Program-made: the position numbers and the translations under genes
Notes under the pieces: generated by a model
What the model saw: only the letters and a program-made list of their open reading frames with translations
Databases searched by the model: none
Told to the model about the DNA's origin: nothing
Assembly (NCBI RefSeq): GCF_022539315.1
Contig: NC_066315.1
Span: 91,738,990 to 91,802,989, forward strand
Source of the DNA: Serinus canaria
Taxonomy: Eukaryota > Chordata > Aves > Passeriformes > Fringillidae
DNA length: 64,000 nt
Direction: 5' to 3'
Shown here: positions 14,022 to 31,077 of the stretch, in pieces
Position numbering within the stretch: position 1 is the first letter of the stretch
How the letters are laid out: each line of letters opens with the position of its first letter

Positions 14022-14479
14022 CCTTTCTCAGCAAGTCTGGCCTGAGAAAAACACTATTATTTCTTCATTAACATGACAAAAGAACACACTTCCCCAATGC
14101 ATAAAGATCAGTTTTAGAAGCAGACATTATAAGGTGGGACTAACCCAATGCTTTCATATCAATTTGTCTTTTCCTGGAAAAGGCAGGATGACTCTAGATC
14201 CCCTCAGCAGAAATCCAAGCAGTGCTTTCTGGCAAGGAATGAAGGTGGGCACCTACACAAAGAAATTGGGAGTGGCACTGATGCAGTGTGGAAATGAAAG
14301 CAGGAGCAAAGCACTGGTATTGCTTTGATGGAAACAGCTTTATCTCACACACAGCAACAAAGAACATGACTATGATTACTGCCTTTCTCAGCAAGCAAAG
14401 GGAAACTGCCTGTGCAAGACCAACCAAGACCAAGGCCAAGTCAGTTCTTCAGTGAACTACATCCAAACTTGAGCTACAT

Positions 14480-14560
14480 GGAATCACAGAGTTGTAGAAG
14501 AGACCTTAAAAAATATCTAGTTCCACTCACCTCACCATTGACATGAATGATGTCCTCCTT
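14480..14560 (-). mobile_element. CR1 LINE tail fragment
   Basis: A gaatcacagagttgtagaag..accttaaa tail, matching the antisense CR1 3' end, is followed by only about 50 bp of similar sequence. Confidence 0.65.
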
Positions 14561-16654
14561 CAAAGCAGAAGCTGCTACTTTATCAGGAGGTTATCAGGAG
14601 GTGAGCACAAGTGTTATGATTGCTTAAAACAGAAAAGAACTCAAGGGGTTAGTCTGGCCAAAGCTTGACGGCAGAAAACTGGGAGAATAATGAAATAATG
14701 GTGGTATAGCTTATTACTAATAGCTAATAAGTAGCAGTGGTTCTTCCTCTTATAGCAGTGCTATAGGGGTTTTACGCAGCAGCATCAAGTGAGGGTGAAA
14801 AAGGAAATGTAGGATGGGAAGCACTGCATGAAAGCTCTTCTCTCACAGAAGGTACTGGAAATATTTAGCATGGGCGTGCTAATTAAGCACTGCAGTTACA
14901 CTTTCAAATCTGGGACCTGATGGTGTTAAATGCACAGTGAAAAAATGAGACTTTGTATGCGAAAGTACCGCTTTGACTCCATACATTTGCTGGTTTACAA
15001 CAGCACAATGGATTTACACTGGAATGCCAGAAGCCATGGTGCCATCATTCTCCCACTTTAATCTGCCATTGCAGGTTTTTCACAGTTGGGTACTTCACAA
15101 AGACACTTAAGAGTAAGATAGGATGCTGTGTTTCAAATGTATGCCAGCTTTTATGACAAAGTTCCCTGTAATCTGATCCATGAATTATCAGTAGAAGCAT
15201 TGTTGCCAACTTCAGCATTATCTGAAAGCCACTGTTTTAAAGTAGATGGTGGAAGAACAGGGTCTGGAGCATGAATCCAATTGTCTCACAGAACTTTTCC
15301 ATAAAACATGGTGATTAGGTGGCTTCTTAATATATATCTTTTCATTACCTGATGCTCATGCATTATAGGGGTAAGGCACAGACTGACTTCCACCAAAACT
15401 ATCTCCCTAAAGTACAGGCATATTTACATTGCCTGTGAATCAGCTACAGATGTTACTAAATCTTGCACAACTACACCTACAACTTCAGTGCCATGAGGTG
15501 TCTTTTTATACAGGGAGGGAGCTAGCTGCTGTACATATCCCAGTGTACCTCCTCAGACAAGACATGGGAAGTTCATAAATCTTAAATTAAGGAGTTTGAT
15601 CAATCTGTAAAATGCTTTAATGCTGTGTTGCCTACAAGAGCAGGGAAAGTGAACTTTGAGACATTGGTATTATTTTCTCCCACTAAGCTTGACGTCTGTA
15701 TGGCAAAGAAAAGCCAGTTGTGAAAATTCAAATATCTGTACCCAAAGTCCCTGGAAAACATCCATGCTTCAGCCACTACACGGGACCTGGCTGGTCAGTA
15801 TTGGAAATTACCTGAGATTATATGAAGACAATTCTTCCTCAAGACTTTTAGCCTCTTGTCTACTTGAGAATGAGGTGAAAACCATCCAGCCTTGAGACTG
15901 GACAAACAAATGTTCCAGGAGAAAGAACCTGGACTCTCATCCTGGTTTGGACACACAGGTATCTCATCAGTTGGACACACAGGAATCACACAAGTATGCA
16001 GTGGTTTTAACTCATTTTAGGAAAATATCTTAACAATCCTTTTTTATTGGCAAAGAAATGCCTAGAAGAATTATTAAAGTTATATTCCTAGAGCCCCTTT
16101 TCCTTTCAGAGACTAGTCAGTTCAAGGGGAGAAAGAATACAGGGTGAGTGTATACTTGGAAGTTTTCTTCCTTCTTCTGGATTCAGTGGGAATGCTAAGA
16201 GGAAATTCAGAAAAACACACTTTTCAACTGAAATCATACCAGAAATTAACTTTTATGTGTTGCTCTGGCCACCTAGTGCATGTTGTAGGCATCTTCTAGT
16301 ACAGTCTGTGTGAGATCTACACATAACAGAAATGGTGTAGGCTATTGAGAAGTTAGATCTTTATATAAATCAGTTTATGAGCCAGCAGATAGATCTGAAT
16401 GCACAGGTGGTGAGTGAGAAATGAATAAGCAGAAGGCCTGGGAACAGTGCCTAGTGAATTTTGGGAAGGCACTCTCAAGCACGTCTGAGTTTTCACTTGC
16501 ATCCTCCATGCATGAGGCTAGAGCCTGTCCTTATGTGAAATTCAGTGTCTCAGTGCCAGGATTACACCCAAGCCCAGACATATCAGGTTTTTCGAGGATG
16601 GCCATAAACAGAGAGAGAAGCTTGAAGTAATCCTGCAGTGATGCAAACTCAGTG
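14561..16654. other. Intergenic, no gene seen
   Basis: There are short random frames only. Small local duplications are visible: an 11-bp unit (tatcaggaggt) doubled near 14580-14603, and a 13-bp word (ttggacacacagg) at 15947 and 15971. Confidence 0.5.
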
Positions 16655-17480
16655 TCGTGCTGCTGGCAGGAAGGCAATTGGTCTCATTATCTGCATCTTC
16701 AGCAAGTTTATGAGGACACCAAATTTCACAAAGTGGTGGCTGATGGAGAAAAGCCCTGCAACCTCAGGGACCTTAGCAGTGTGGAAAAATGAGACAAAAA
16801 AACCTTCTGAAGTTCAGGACAGACAAACTTTAAGTCCTGTATCTTGGATGGAGTGACTCCATGCAGTGAGACATGGCCTGACTCTCCAGAGATCAGCTCT
16901 GCACAAAATGTCCCAGTGGCTGCACTGTACATGAACCAGCAGCACACCCTTGCAGCAACAAAGCCTAACTGTGGAACAAGATGCACAACGGGCACGTCAG
17001 CTAAGCACTCGTAAAGATACTCCCTTATGACACACTCATTTGGAAAACAGCTTTGTGCCCCCAGTGCAAAAGAAACACTAACAAACTGGAGAATCTTGGA
17101 GAGGGGTATTTAGATGGTTGGAGGCTGGTGCACATGACACACAGGGACAGAGACAACCAGGCTTGTTTAGCTCAAGAGGCTGAAGGTAAAACACAAGCTG
17201 CTGTCCCCAAGCTAAGGTTAGAAAGTAGATGGAGCTAGAGCCTTCCCAGCAATGCACAGCAAAAGGACAAGAGGCAATCACTGCAAGGTCCAACAAGGAA
17301 ATTCTGAGTGGATATAACAAACAATATCTTCACCAGAGAGTGGTTAAGCACCAGAGAAACCCCTGCCTTGGAGATTCTCAAAATGCAATTGCAGAAGGCC
17401 CTCAGCAACTCGATCAAGCCTTGATGATTACTCTGCTGTAAGCAGGGAGCTGGATCAAAGACATCCACAAGTTTCTACCA
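16655..17480 (+). mobile_element. Old CR1 LINE, 3' part of ORF2 and 3' UTR
   Basis: Plus-strand similarity to the CR1 ORF2 end begins near atcttcagcaagttt and continues through gaaccagcagcacaccctt. The 3' UTR part has ggacaagaggcaatc, agagtggttaagcacc and cttggagattctcaaa. Many indels make it a relic with no intact frame. Confidence 0.75.
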
Positions 17481-20400
17481 AAGTACATTTTGCTACGACC
17501 TATACCCATATTTCCAATACTATTTCACACTGTCATGGCTGTCAAGTGCTAAGAGCTGGTTTCAGTATGAATTTTAATTTCATGGAAAATGTTGGCTATT
17601 GCAATTATTTTTCATCGCAGTTTCAATCAAACAAAAAATGCTAATAAAGAAAGCTAAGAGTGTTAATTTTTAAAAGATATTTAATATTACATCTAATTAA
17701 TTTTATCCATCGATTAAATTTTGAAGTAAAAGGAGGAATATGGAAACGAAAATGGAACAAAATTAGAAAGCAGTACCAAAACCCACAACTGCATCAAGTT
17801 CAGATTCACACTGAATTACAATAGTTTGGTCCTTTACAAATTTCTGTGCAGTTGTATCACACAGTTATGTTTTCTCCCTCACAGATGTCTCCCTGAGGTG
17901 AGGAACACATATGTTCTCCTTCACTGATTATAACAAATGCCACACTCCAACAGCATAGCACTTTCATGTAAGTCGGGAGTAACATTACTTACCAGCCAAT
18001 CTTGGAAATTTAAGGCAACATTGCTTTAGGTTCTGTTCATATTACCTTACCAGAAAAACAACCAAGACAGTAGCTAATATACTGGAAGGTCTCACAGAAT
18101 AGTGTTTGATAATTAAGCAGTGTTGGGAATGCAGCCCCTCTGAAGCTGAAGCATAGTAACCAAAAATTTATTTCTGATTTTGGAAGGATTTCACTCAGAC
18201 AATGTCTAACCTCTGCAGAATGTATAAGCATATTTTCTATCTCTCTGTAGTATCTGAGAAGAAAACCAGGTCAGTGTACTTACTCAGTGATAAATGCATG
18301 AACAAAAAAAAAAAAAAAAATCACACTGAACTAGCTGGAATTCCACTTTTTTCACCTTTTAAGACAAGCAGCTCTTTCAAGGAAGCAGTGCATGAGAAGT
18401 TTTGCTCAGTTCTATTCTATGAAATAATAGTGTAACTTCAAAGAATTTCTGAATTTTGGTTTGGTCAAAAAGTCACAGATACTATTCTGAAAGGCAGCCC
18501 TGTGAAAAATCACTCAAAATAAGAAACGGGGATGATTATTTGCAACCTGCTGCCACATGTGTGATAGCAGTATCAAATTGTGGTGATATACATCTGAATG
18601 TGAATTTTTGACTTAAGTAAAATGGGTCTGTCCTGTTCATTCTTGTTACTGCCTGTCCTATCTCTGCATCAGAGCATTATCCTACTACATGGCACAATTC
18701 TTTTTGGAGGTCTCCAGAGAAAAAGAGATAAATAGAGCACAGAAGGAAGAAGAGAAGAAAACAATACATGTCAGGGATGAGGTATACTCAGTAACTTCAT
18801 ACCTGCTCTTGCTTAGCCTGCCTTTCCTTTCAGCAACTTCTGAAATCATAGCAGAAATCACAAATGTTGCATTAGTTTCCCGTCAATAAAAACACCCAAA
18901 ATCTAAAAGGCAGAGCTGCCCCTTAGAGATCTTAAGCTGAGAATCATTACTATTCTTAGTATATTATTACCAACTCCAAGCTTAGAAAAGTCTTTCATGA
19001 AACACACTTACATAAACAGCTAATACGAAGATGTCAATGCAGCCTTATTACCAAAGCAGGAAGTATACAACCAGTTAGATCTCGAAGTCATCTCTTTCTC
19101 TAGGGAAAAAAAAAACCCCAAAAACCACTGGACAGAGCATGTGTGTGCATGTGTGCGTGTGTTGAGCAGCAGAGCTGGCTTCTGAGCAGATGGCAAAAGC
19201 AAAAGGCAAATCTGAAACACCAGAACTAATGCAGCCCATATACCTACAGATTAATAGCTCGTGGGTATTCTAATTCAGTGTGCAAATACGTGCAAGAGCA
19301 AAGGTTAACGTTTTCCTATCATAAAGGCATTAAGGAAGTCTCTCTCCCCCTTTTATTCCTGGGTAACAAGTTAAAAGTGCAAGGCTTTTGCACAGCAGGA
19401 GTGTTGACCATCTCTCTCTTCTATCAGTTACCTATTCCACCCAACCCTCAAGAACACTGTCTTTCAGCTAAGTCACTGTTAAATCAGACTGGACCTGCTC
19501 ACATACTCAGATTTATTGTTGGGGGTGGGGTGGGGGGAGAAGAAAACCTTAAGAAAGATGAACTCATGCACAAAAGAACCATCTCCTTATAAAATCCCTT
19601 CTTCAGCTGAGGGATGATGGACTCAGAGGCTGCAACTACTTTAAGTCAAGGATAAAAGGTTATAGTACTTTATCATCTCTTCTATGGAAGCACAAGTTCT
19701 TCCAGATACCTTGAATCTTTATTGTAAAGGAGGCAAAGTAAAGATCTTTGAGGACTTAATAGCCTTCTGCAGCACCGAAGTAAAGATATTTACAACAGTC
19801 AGTTCAGTCAAGCTTGTATTTCAATCATATACCAGTAGGCATTAAAATCCAAAGTCTTATTGATTCCTAGTCACCTGATATAAAGCTTTTCAAATGACTG
19901 TCCTTTCTTCTTTTCTATCTATTACTGAAAGACCAGTTTTCTGTATCACAGATTAGCTACTGTTTATCAGTATGGCTATAACTTATTCACCCAGGCCGAA
20001 CAGAATTTCATTCATTATTAGCCAAAATTCTGATAAGTTTTTGTAACCTGCATTTCTTTATCTGTACCTCTCTGGAGCTGAAGTTTGATAAACATCAGTT
20101 GCAAGACTCCACTACAACTCGTGTACATGAAACACTAAGAATATGAGCATGAATATCCAACACATTCATGCTAATATTTTAAATAATAACAACTTGGAAG
20201 CATACAATAGAGAAATCAAGTACAATTAAGTTTTAATTAAGTACAAGGAAAATAAAACTACAGATGCTTCAGCTAGCTGAATCCAGCTTAAGTAAGCACC
20301 AGGAGTAAGCTGACACAAAATATAAAGCCAAGCAAGGATGCAAAGTAATTTGTGCAAAATGAGAGACATTAGGCTCCTTTGACAGTGCATGCAAAAATCC

Positions 20401-21789
20401 ATTATACAGGCCATTCTAGGAAAAAAAATTATTTAAAATATTTAAATATGGACATCACTGTCTAAATAGTCAGCATTTTTATACTCAGTTGAACTAAATG
20501 TATTTAAATGTATTAAAAATTTATCAACTGGCTGTACAGCAATAAGCATTCCCCCCATCACTTTTCCAAGATCATCATCAATTCTGGTCTTTAGAAGCAG
20601 GACACCAAAAAAATAAAAATATGGAAGGCTTTAAATGGAATTATTTGATGTGAGAAAAAAAGCTTTTAGGGACTGGAAGAGTTTAAAAGAAAATTGTTTC
20701 CTGCTATTTTAGGAAACAGTCAAACAGTATATTAGAAAACAGAGTCAAAAAGAGGTTACTTACTTTGTTATTACTGTTATTCCTTATCCTTACACTAGAG
20801 TATTCCATTTCTTTTCCTTTGAGCACCACAAATTAGCTCAGCAGAGTCTGTTCACATGGTCAGTGGAACTGACCTGCATTTGGTCTTCTCATTACATTTT
20901 CTTGCCTTAAAATGAAATTGCTCACTGTACAGAATTTCTTTTCTTGCCAAGCAAAGCATTTAAGTGAGGGATCACCTTCTGAAGTGGTGAACTACCCACC
21001 CTACTTACTTTATTTTCCCTTGTGTTTTAACTTCCCTTCCATATGCATAGAGGTAAAAAATTTACGGATCCTTTTCCGTTTGATACATGATTTATTCGTA
21101 TCAGTTTCCACCAATTTAGTCTTCTGCTACACCACTGCCTTTGAGTCTCCAAAATTCCCTGCTCCTCAACTTCCAAACCTCTAAAAACACCTTCCTACTA
21201 TTAAATTTTCTAAGGTAACTTTCAGTTTCTGCTCCAAGTTTTCTCTTTCACTCCACATTTACATTAGGTGCTATGGCATTAGCACAGCTCAAAACAATTC
21301 CCTCTATAGCCCTGAGACCACATTCATCATTCTTGTTTTTGTTCTGAAGAGTTTGGTCTTTTCTGAAGTATCACTAATTTAAGAACTGCCTAAAGGAAGG
21401 TGGTAAGAGAGGCTGCTTTCACAACATGCAGTTAGAACTTCTGTCAAGGCTGCATAACTAAGAATATTGTTTTCCCATAACAAGCTGATGTTCAACCAGG
21501 ACTCAACATGAACAGCAGGCTAAAATAATTCTATCCAACTTAAAGATCATATTAGCAGTCAGAAATTCTAGTGCACAAATATGTAGATACATTTAAAAAG
21601 AGAAGGAAGAGCTGTGTGTCTATTCAAAAGGAAAATACTCAACATCCAGAAGTAAACTGGAGTGATAATCTGAAGAAACACTTAGCTGTATCTCAGCCTA
21701 TATGCATGTCCTGTTTTTTGAAACACAGCCATTGCTTTTCCAGCCTCCCATTCAATTTATTTCTCCTTGAGAGTCTGGACCTGCAGTCA
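17481..21789. other. Intergenic, no gene seen; simple repeats
   Basis: The stretch is AT-rich. An A-run lies at 18302-18320 and a short GT-rich microsatellite at about 19138-19162. No frame here has exon-like flanks. Confidence 0.5.
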
Positions 21790-21905
21790 CTCAATCTCAG
21801 AATATCCTAAGTTGGAAGGGACCCACAAGGACCACTGAAGTCCAACTCCTGGCCCTGTGCAGGAGAGCCCCAAGTACCACACCATGTGACTAAGGGTGAA
21901 AAATG
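21790..21905 (-). mobile_element. CR1 LINE tail fragment
   Basis: Antisense CR1 3' end: cagaatatcctaagttggaa, then gggacccacaaggaccactg and gtccaactcctggccctg. Confidence 0.8.
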
Positions 21906-22375
21906 TCTTTGACAGCCATGCAATTATTCTTTTTAAAATCAGTTAGGTACCAGTTCCTGTTGTTCCTCGAGTACAGCTCATAAAAAACAAACATATAATA
22001 TTTATGTATAATGAGCACTGAGTAAAGTTTAACTTGCATTTAGAAAATAAATTAAATAACTCCAGCTATTCTTCTGGAGTTAAAAGAAGAACATGTCCAT
22101 CTCAGCACCGGTACCTCAGTTTTATTTCAGCAAGGACATTGGTTACCTTCTCGTGTTTGTGAACCTGATTTTGTCTCTTTCATCCACAAAAAAAAGATCT
22201 TCTAGCATAAAATTATATAGCCATGTATAGTTTGGAAGAATCTGGTTTGAACTGTCAAAGAGCATTTACTCAGAAATGTGACTATTTATGAAAACCACTA
22301 GTAAAATGTGTTAGTGGTGGCATACTGGAAGAGGAAAAAATACAGTTAAGACTGTTTCTATTTCCATATACAACT

Positions 22376-22381
22376 TTTATT
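22376..22381 (-). terminator. SEC61B: SEC61B poly(A) signal AATAAA
   Basis: The plus strand reads TTTATT, so the minus strand carries AATAAA about 220 nt after the stop codon. That would give the short 3' UTR expected for this small mRNA. No other canonical hexamer lies closer to the stop. Confidence 0.75.
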
Positions 22382-22600
22382 GCAATACCTGTATTCTAAG
22401 GGTACAGATACAAATACAAAATGACCCATGACAGGCTTTAAAGCTGCCCAAGTACCAAACTGAGAAATTAATTCGGTATTATAGCCAAAGTTGACAGGAC
22501 TTCAATAGGTGATAGGAAGCTTCCCCAGTCTCTCTCCAAGAACAACCAGGATCCACCATAGTTTTGGTCCGAGATGTATGCTTTAAGTTGGCAGCTGAGT

Positions 22601-27588
<4,988 letters not shown>

Positions 27589-27885
27589 GGCGGCGGCGCT
27601 GGCTGGGGCTCGGCGCGGTGTCACACACGCTCCGCTACAGCGGCTCCGGCCACGTCCCCGTCCGCATCAGGCTCCGCCCCGCGCCGCGCATCCCGGGGCC
27701 ACGCGGCTTCCCCGGATAATGCCTGAGCAGCAGCAGCAGCCCCTTATCCCTGTATCCCTGGCTCGGCGGCCGCCTTCCGAGACTGCTGCCCCCCGTGACG
27801 CCTCGGTCGCGCCCGCTCCTTGCGTAGCGGCCGGGCCGGCGCAGGACCGCGGCGAACGGCGCGTCGGGCAGCAGCGCGGCCGCCC

Positions 27886-27904
27886 GGCGGGCGGGGCGGG
27901 CGGG
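27886..27904 (+). promoter_or_regulatory. Cluster of GC boxes (Sp1/KLF-type)
   Basis: Overlapping GGGCGG units sit in the divergent promoter about 85-100 bp before the ALG2 start codon. They are consistent with Sp1/KLF binding in a TATA-less promoter. Confidence 0.55.
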
Positions 27905-27931
27905 AAGGCCCGGGAGGAAGGGAAGCAAGGC

Positions 27932-27938
27932 TGACGTG
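27932..27938 (+). promoter_or_regulatory. UPRE/CRE-like element TGACGTG
   Basis: TGACGTG matches the core bound by XBP1/ATF6 (UPRE) and by CREB-family factors. It lies about 48 bp before the ALG2 start codon. Translocon subunits are known targets of the unfolded protein response, so shared ER-stress control of both genes is plausible. A single 7-mer in GC-rich DNA is weak evidence. Confidence 0.45.
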
Positions 27939-27958
27939 TCCCACCGGGACTGCCGGGC

Positions 27959-27970
27959 TGCGCATGCGAC
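27959..27970 (+). promoter_or_regulatory. NRF1-type site TGCGCATGCGAC
   Basis: The motif is a near-perfect match to the palindromic NRF1 consensus (YGCGCAYGCGCR), with one deviation near the right end. It lies 15 bp upstream of the ALG2 ATG, in the region expected for initiation. NRF1 sites are common in CpG-island divergent promoters. Confidence 0.6.
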
Positions 27971-27985
27971 CCCGCGGCAGCGGCT

Positions 27986-28318
27986 ATGGAGGAGGCGGAG
28001 GAGGTGGGAGGTGCGGGCCCGTCCGTGCTGTTCCTGCACCCGGACCTGGGCCTGGGCGGCGCGGAGCGGCTGGTGGTGGACGCGGCGCTGGCGCTGCGGG
28101 CGCGGGGCTGCCGGGTGCAGATCTGGACGGCGCACTACGACCCCGGGCGCTGCTTCGCGGAGACGCGCGGGCTGGCGGTGCGGCGGGCGGGCGGCTGGCT
28201 CCCGCGCAGCCTGTGCGGCCGCGGGCACGCCCTGTGCGCCGCCCTGCGCATGGCCTTCGTGGCGCTCTACGTGCTGCTGCTCAGCGGAGAGACCTTCGAC
28301 GCCTTCGTGTGCGACCAG
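27986..28318 (+). CDS. ALG2: ALG2 coding exon 1
   Basis: The exon has 333 nt and encodes 111 residues ending in FVCDQ, followed by donor CAG|GTGCGG. It holds the glycine loop and the GC-rich N-terminal Rossmann half. The open frame runs on into the intron and ends inside a CR1 copy, and that read-through is not coding. Confidence 0.97.
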
Positions 28319-31077
28319 GTGCGGGCATGGGCATGGACATGGGCACGGGAGCGCCGCTGCCTCTGGCCCGACTGGAGGCGGGGATGCTGGTGGGCTGCTC
28401 TTCACAGAATCACAGGATTGTTAGGGTTGGAAGGGGCGTCTGGTGATCATTACTCCAAACCCCCTGGCAGAGCAGAGGCACCTGCAGCAGGTGCCGCAGG
28501 AACACGTCCAGATGGGTTTGGAATGTCTCCAGAGAGGGTCTCCACGACCTCCCTGGTCAGCCTTTTCCAGTGCTGAAGTTCTTCATGTACACGTAGAAGT
28601 TCTTGCGTTTTAGTTTATGGCCATTGCTCCTCATCCTGTTACTGGGCACCACTAAAGAGTCTTGCAGCATTTTCTTCAGATGAGATCTACCTTTGTGATA
28701 TTTGTATGAATTAATTGTCTCCTAGTCTTCTCTTCTCTAGACTAAACTAGCCCAGTTCCTGCAGCCTCTCATAAGGGACATGCTCCAGAGCCCTTAAGTG
28801 TCAAATCCCCACAAAATGGGATTCATTATCGGGTGTGCAATAAGACAATAATGACACACTCAAGGGAGAGACATGGATTGTTAATTTCAGAGCTGTGCAA
28901 GCCTGGCTGATTCATGATGTTCCACAAATCAAGGACACCCCATCAGGCTTCCTGTGCCATCTTTTATACACAGAAATTCAGAGTTAGTAACATTCCAAGT
29001 GCAACCCCTCATAATACTATGATTGGTTAATAGTTTCCAGAGAAGGGCAGTGGAGATGGGTCTGGAGCTCAAGTCTTATGACAGGTGGCTGAGAGAGCTG
29101 GGAGAATAGGAGGTTCAGGGGGACCTTATCACCCTCTACAACTGCCTGAAAAGATGTTCTAGCAGGTGGGAATTGTTCTCCCTGACAGGATGAAAGAACA
29201 TAGTCTTAAGCTGCGCCAGGGGAGACTTAGCTTGGACATTAGGAAGAATTTCTTCAGAGAGGGTGATTGATTATACATTGAAATGGCGATTTCATATAAT
29301 CAATGGTGATTGATTATATATTGAAATCACCTGCCCAAGGAGGTGATAGAGTCACTGGCCCTGGATATATTTAAGGAAAGACTGGATGTGGCTCTTAATG
29401 CCATGGTCTAGTTGACACAGTGGTGTTGGGCCATTGTTGGGACTCGGTGATCTCTTTTCCAACCTGATTGATTCTGTGATTCTGTGCAAGTTACATGTCC
29501 CCAGTTAACTTCTACACTAGCTTGGGGAAATGGTCTTCCCTTGAGCAGGGGTCTTTCTGACCTGTGGTTGTGTTTTTTGTGTTATAATGAACATAGTTTA
29601 GCTATAGGATACATGGAACCTTGAGTATTTGCAAAGTTAGCAATGTATACATAGAGATAAATCAACATCTTTCTTTAAGGCTTGTTAGTTCCAGGGTGTT
29701 GTTGACTAAGGGATGCTGGCTGCTGACAGTTCCACTGATGAGGTCTTCTTTCTTCCTGATTAGGCTTGAAAGTGATCAAAGATCTTACATCAAAGAACGT
29801 CCTAACTTTAGATAATCTTGAGCTATTCCACATTTTGCAATTTACGTCTTACAGTCTGGGGCAGCTGGAGGGAGAGGATGCTGCTGCTGCCTGGACTCTG
29901 CTCCTAGCACCCCTGGTAGTGGTGGAAGGAGGTGCTTGGAGAAGTCCTGGGGCTTGATGGGACCTTGGTGGGGAGCTGGAAGAAATGATAGGGCAACAAG
30001 AGGTCCTGGATGAGGGAGTACAAATTGATGTGCTTGTGTGGGGGAGAGGGAGAAGGCACTTGGCTTGCAAAGCAGTGGCTCTCAGAGCATGGTTTTGAAA
30101 TCACATGTGCACACTGGTGGCACTGACACAAACAATTAACCTCTCCTCTTGTCCTGTCTCTCTGGTTGCACCAGGTGTCTGCCTGTATTCCTGTACTTAG
30201 ACTGGCGAGAACCCGGAAGAAGGTTTTGTTCTACTGTCACTTTCCTGATCAGCTCTTGACCAAAAGAGAATCTTTCCTGAAGCGCCTCTACAGACTGCCG
30301 CTCGACTGGCTGGAGGAGTACACAACTGGCATGGCAGACTGTATCGTTGTGAACAGCAAGTTCACTGCCAGCGTCTTCAGAGACACATTTAAGTCCCTAT
30401 CACACATAAAACCAGATGTCCTCTACCCATCACTCAACATCAGTAGCTTTGAAGAAATTGTTCCAGCAGACATAGCTGATCTGATACCAAAAAAGAAAAA
30501 GTTCCTGTTTCTTTCCATTAATAGGTATGAGAGAAAAAAGAATCTGGCATTGGCTCTCGAAGCTTTGCATGAACTTCAAGGGAGACTTGATTCTCATGAG
30601 TGGGATGAAGTTCACCTGGTTATGGCAGGTGGTTATGATAAGCGAGTTCTGGAAAACGTGGAGCACTATGAAGAGCTGAGGAGACTTGCAGCCAAACTCA
30701 ATGTTAATGATCATGTGACTTTTCTGAGATCATTCTCAGATGAACAGAAAATCTCTCTTTTTAGTAACTCTGTGTGTGTGCTTTATACACCAAGCAATGA
30801 ACATTTTGGCATTGTCCCTTTGGAGGCAATGTATATGAGATGTCCAGTTATAGCAGTTAATTCAGGTGGTCCTTTGGAATCAATCTCACATAATGTTACA
30901 GGATTTTTGTGTGATCCTCTGCCAACGCAATTCGCTGATGCCATGGAAAAAATTGTGAGAGATCCTCTCTTAAAGGACACAATGGGAGCAGCTGGCAGAG
31001 TGAGAGTTATGGAAAAATTTTCTTCAGAAGCTTTCTCAGAACAGCTGTACCAATACATACGCAGATTAACAGAATAA
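27986..31077 (+). CDS. ALG2: ALG2, dual alpha-1,3/alpha-1,6-mannosyltransferase, complete two-exon coding region
   Basis: ALG2 acts on the cytosolic face of the ER. It transfers two mannoses from GDP-Man to Man1GlcNAc2-PP-dolichol, giving the Man3 intermediate of the N-glycan precursor. Joining 27986-28318 to 30175-31077 gives 411 residues (human about 416). It is a GT-B fold enzyme of family GT4. The N-terminal glycine loop [11 protein letters not shown] is at 18-28 and a hydrophobic membrane-associating stretch at about 88-100. [11 protein letters not shown] lies at 225-235, the start of the C-terminal Rossmann domain. The GT4 EX7E motif is E320 (NEHFG) to E328 (PLEA). The ATG has G at -3 and +4. 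The intron (1,856 bp) is phase 0, between DQ and VSACIP, as in the human gene from memory. I see no disabling change. Confidence 0.98.
28403..28805 (-). mobile_element. CR1 LINE 3' fragment in the ALG2 intron
   Basis: Antisense CR1 beginning cacagaatcacaggattg, with ggttggaaggggc, cctggtcagccttttccagt and ggccattgctcctcatcctg. It begins 84 bp after the ALG2 exon 1 donor, marks the edge of the CpG island, and is antisense to ALG2. Confidence 0.92.
29038..29486 (+). mobile_element. CR1 LINE 3' fragment, plus orientation, in the ALG2 intron
   Basis: It contains gaatttcttcagagagggtg and ggtgatctcttttccaacct, and ends with the CR1 octamer repeat attctgtgattctgtg at 29471-29486. It is 5'-truncated. 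A local 43-bp duplication at 29262-29327 interrupts the usual CR1 order. Confidence 0.93.
29262..29327. repeat. 23-bp direct repeat around an inverted spacer inside a CR1
   Basis: Copies 29262-29284 and 29305-29327 differ at one base. The 20-bp spacer between them is roughly an inverted version of the same word (tataatcaat against attgattata). The pattern suggests a template-switch replication error. Confidence 0.85.
30175..31077 (+). CDS. ALG2: ALG2 coding exon 2 with stop codon
   Basis: The exon has 903 nt after acceptor GGTTGCACCAG and encodes residues 112-411 and TAA. It carries LFYCHFPD, the [11 protein letters not shown] segment and the EX7E pair. An in-frame ATG just before the acceptor is intronic. 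An AATAAA overlaps the stop codon but is unlikely to be the main cleavage signal. Confidence 0.98.
   Translation: MSACIPVLRLARTRKKVLFYCHFPDQLLTKRESFLKRLYRLPLDWLEEYTTGMADCIVVNSKFTASVFRDTFKSLSHIKPDVLYPSLNISSFEEIVPADIADLIPKKKKFLFLSINRYERKKNLALALEALHELQGRLDSHEWDEVHLVMAGGYDKRVLENVEHYEELRRLAAKLNVNDHVTFLRSFSDEQKISLFSNSVCVLYTPSNEHFGIVPLEAMYMRCPVIAVNSGGPLESISHNVTGFLCDPLPTQFADAMEKIVRDPLLKDTMGAAGRVRVMEKFSSEAFSEQLYQYIRRLTE

Larger units (their letters stand above)
27589..27985. promoter_or_regulatory. Bidirectional SEC61B/ALG2 promoter
   Basis: The 397 bp between the two start codons are GC- and CpG-rich, have no TATA box, and must hold the start sites of both genes. Visible motifs are a reverse GC box (27674-27680), a cluster of GC boxes (about 27886-27904), TGACGTG (27932-27938) and an NRF1-like palindrome (27959-27970). 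This is the usual build of a housekeeping divergent promoter. The arrangement matches the human locus. Motif function is inferred from sequence only. Confidence 0.88.
28835..29760 (-). mobile_element. Probable endogenous-retrovirus LTR split by a CR1 insertion
   Basis: Sequence at 28835-29035 and from 29487 to about 29760 flanks a CR1. Read on the minus strand, the left part has GTGTATAAAAGATGGCAC, a TATA-like box, followed by sequence resembling passerine ERVL-type LTRs from memory. No gag, pol or env frame is present. The limits are not defined. Confidence 0.4.
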
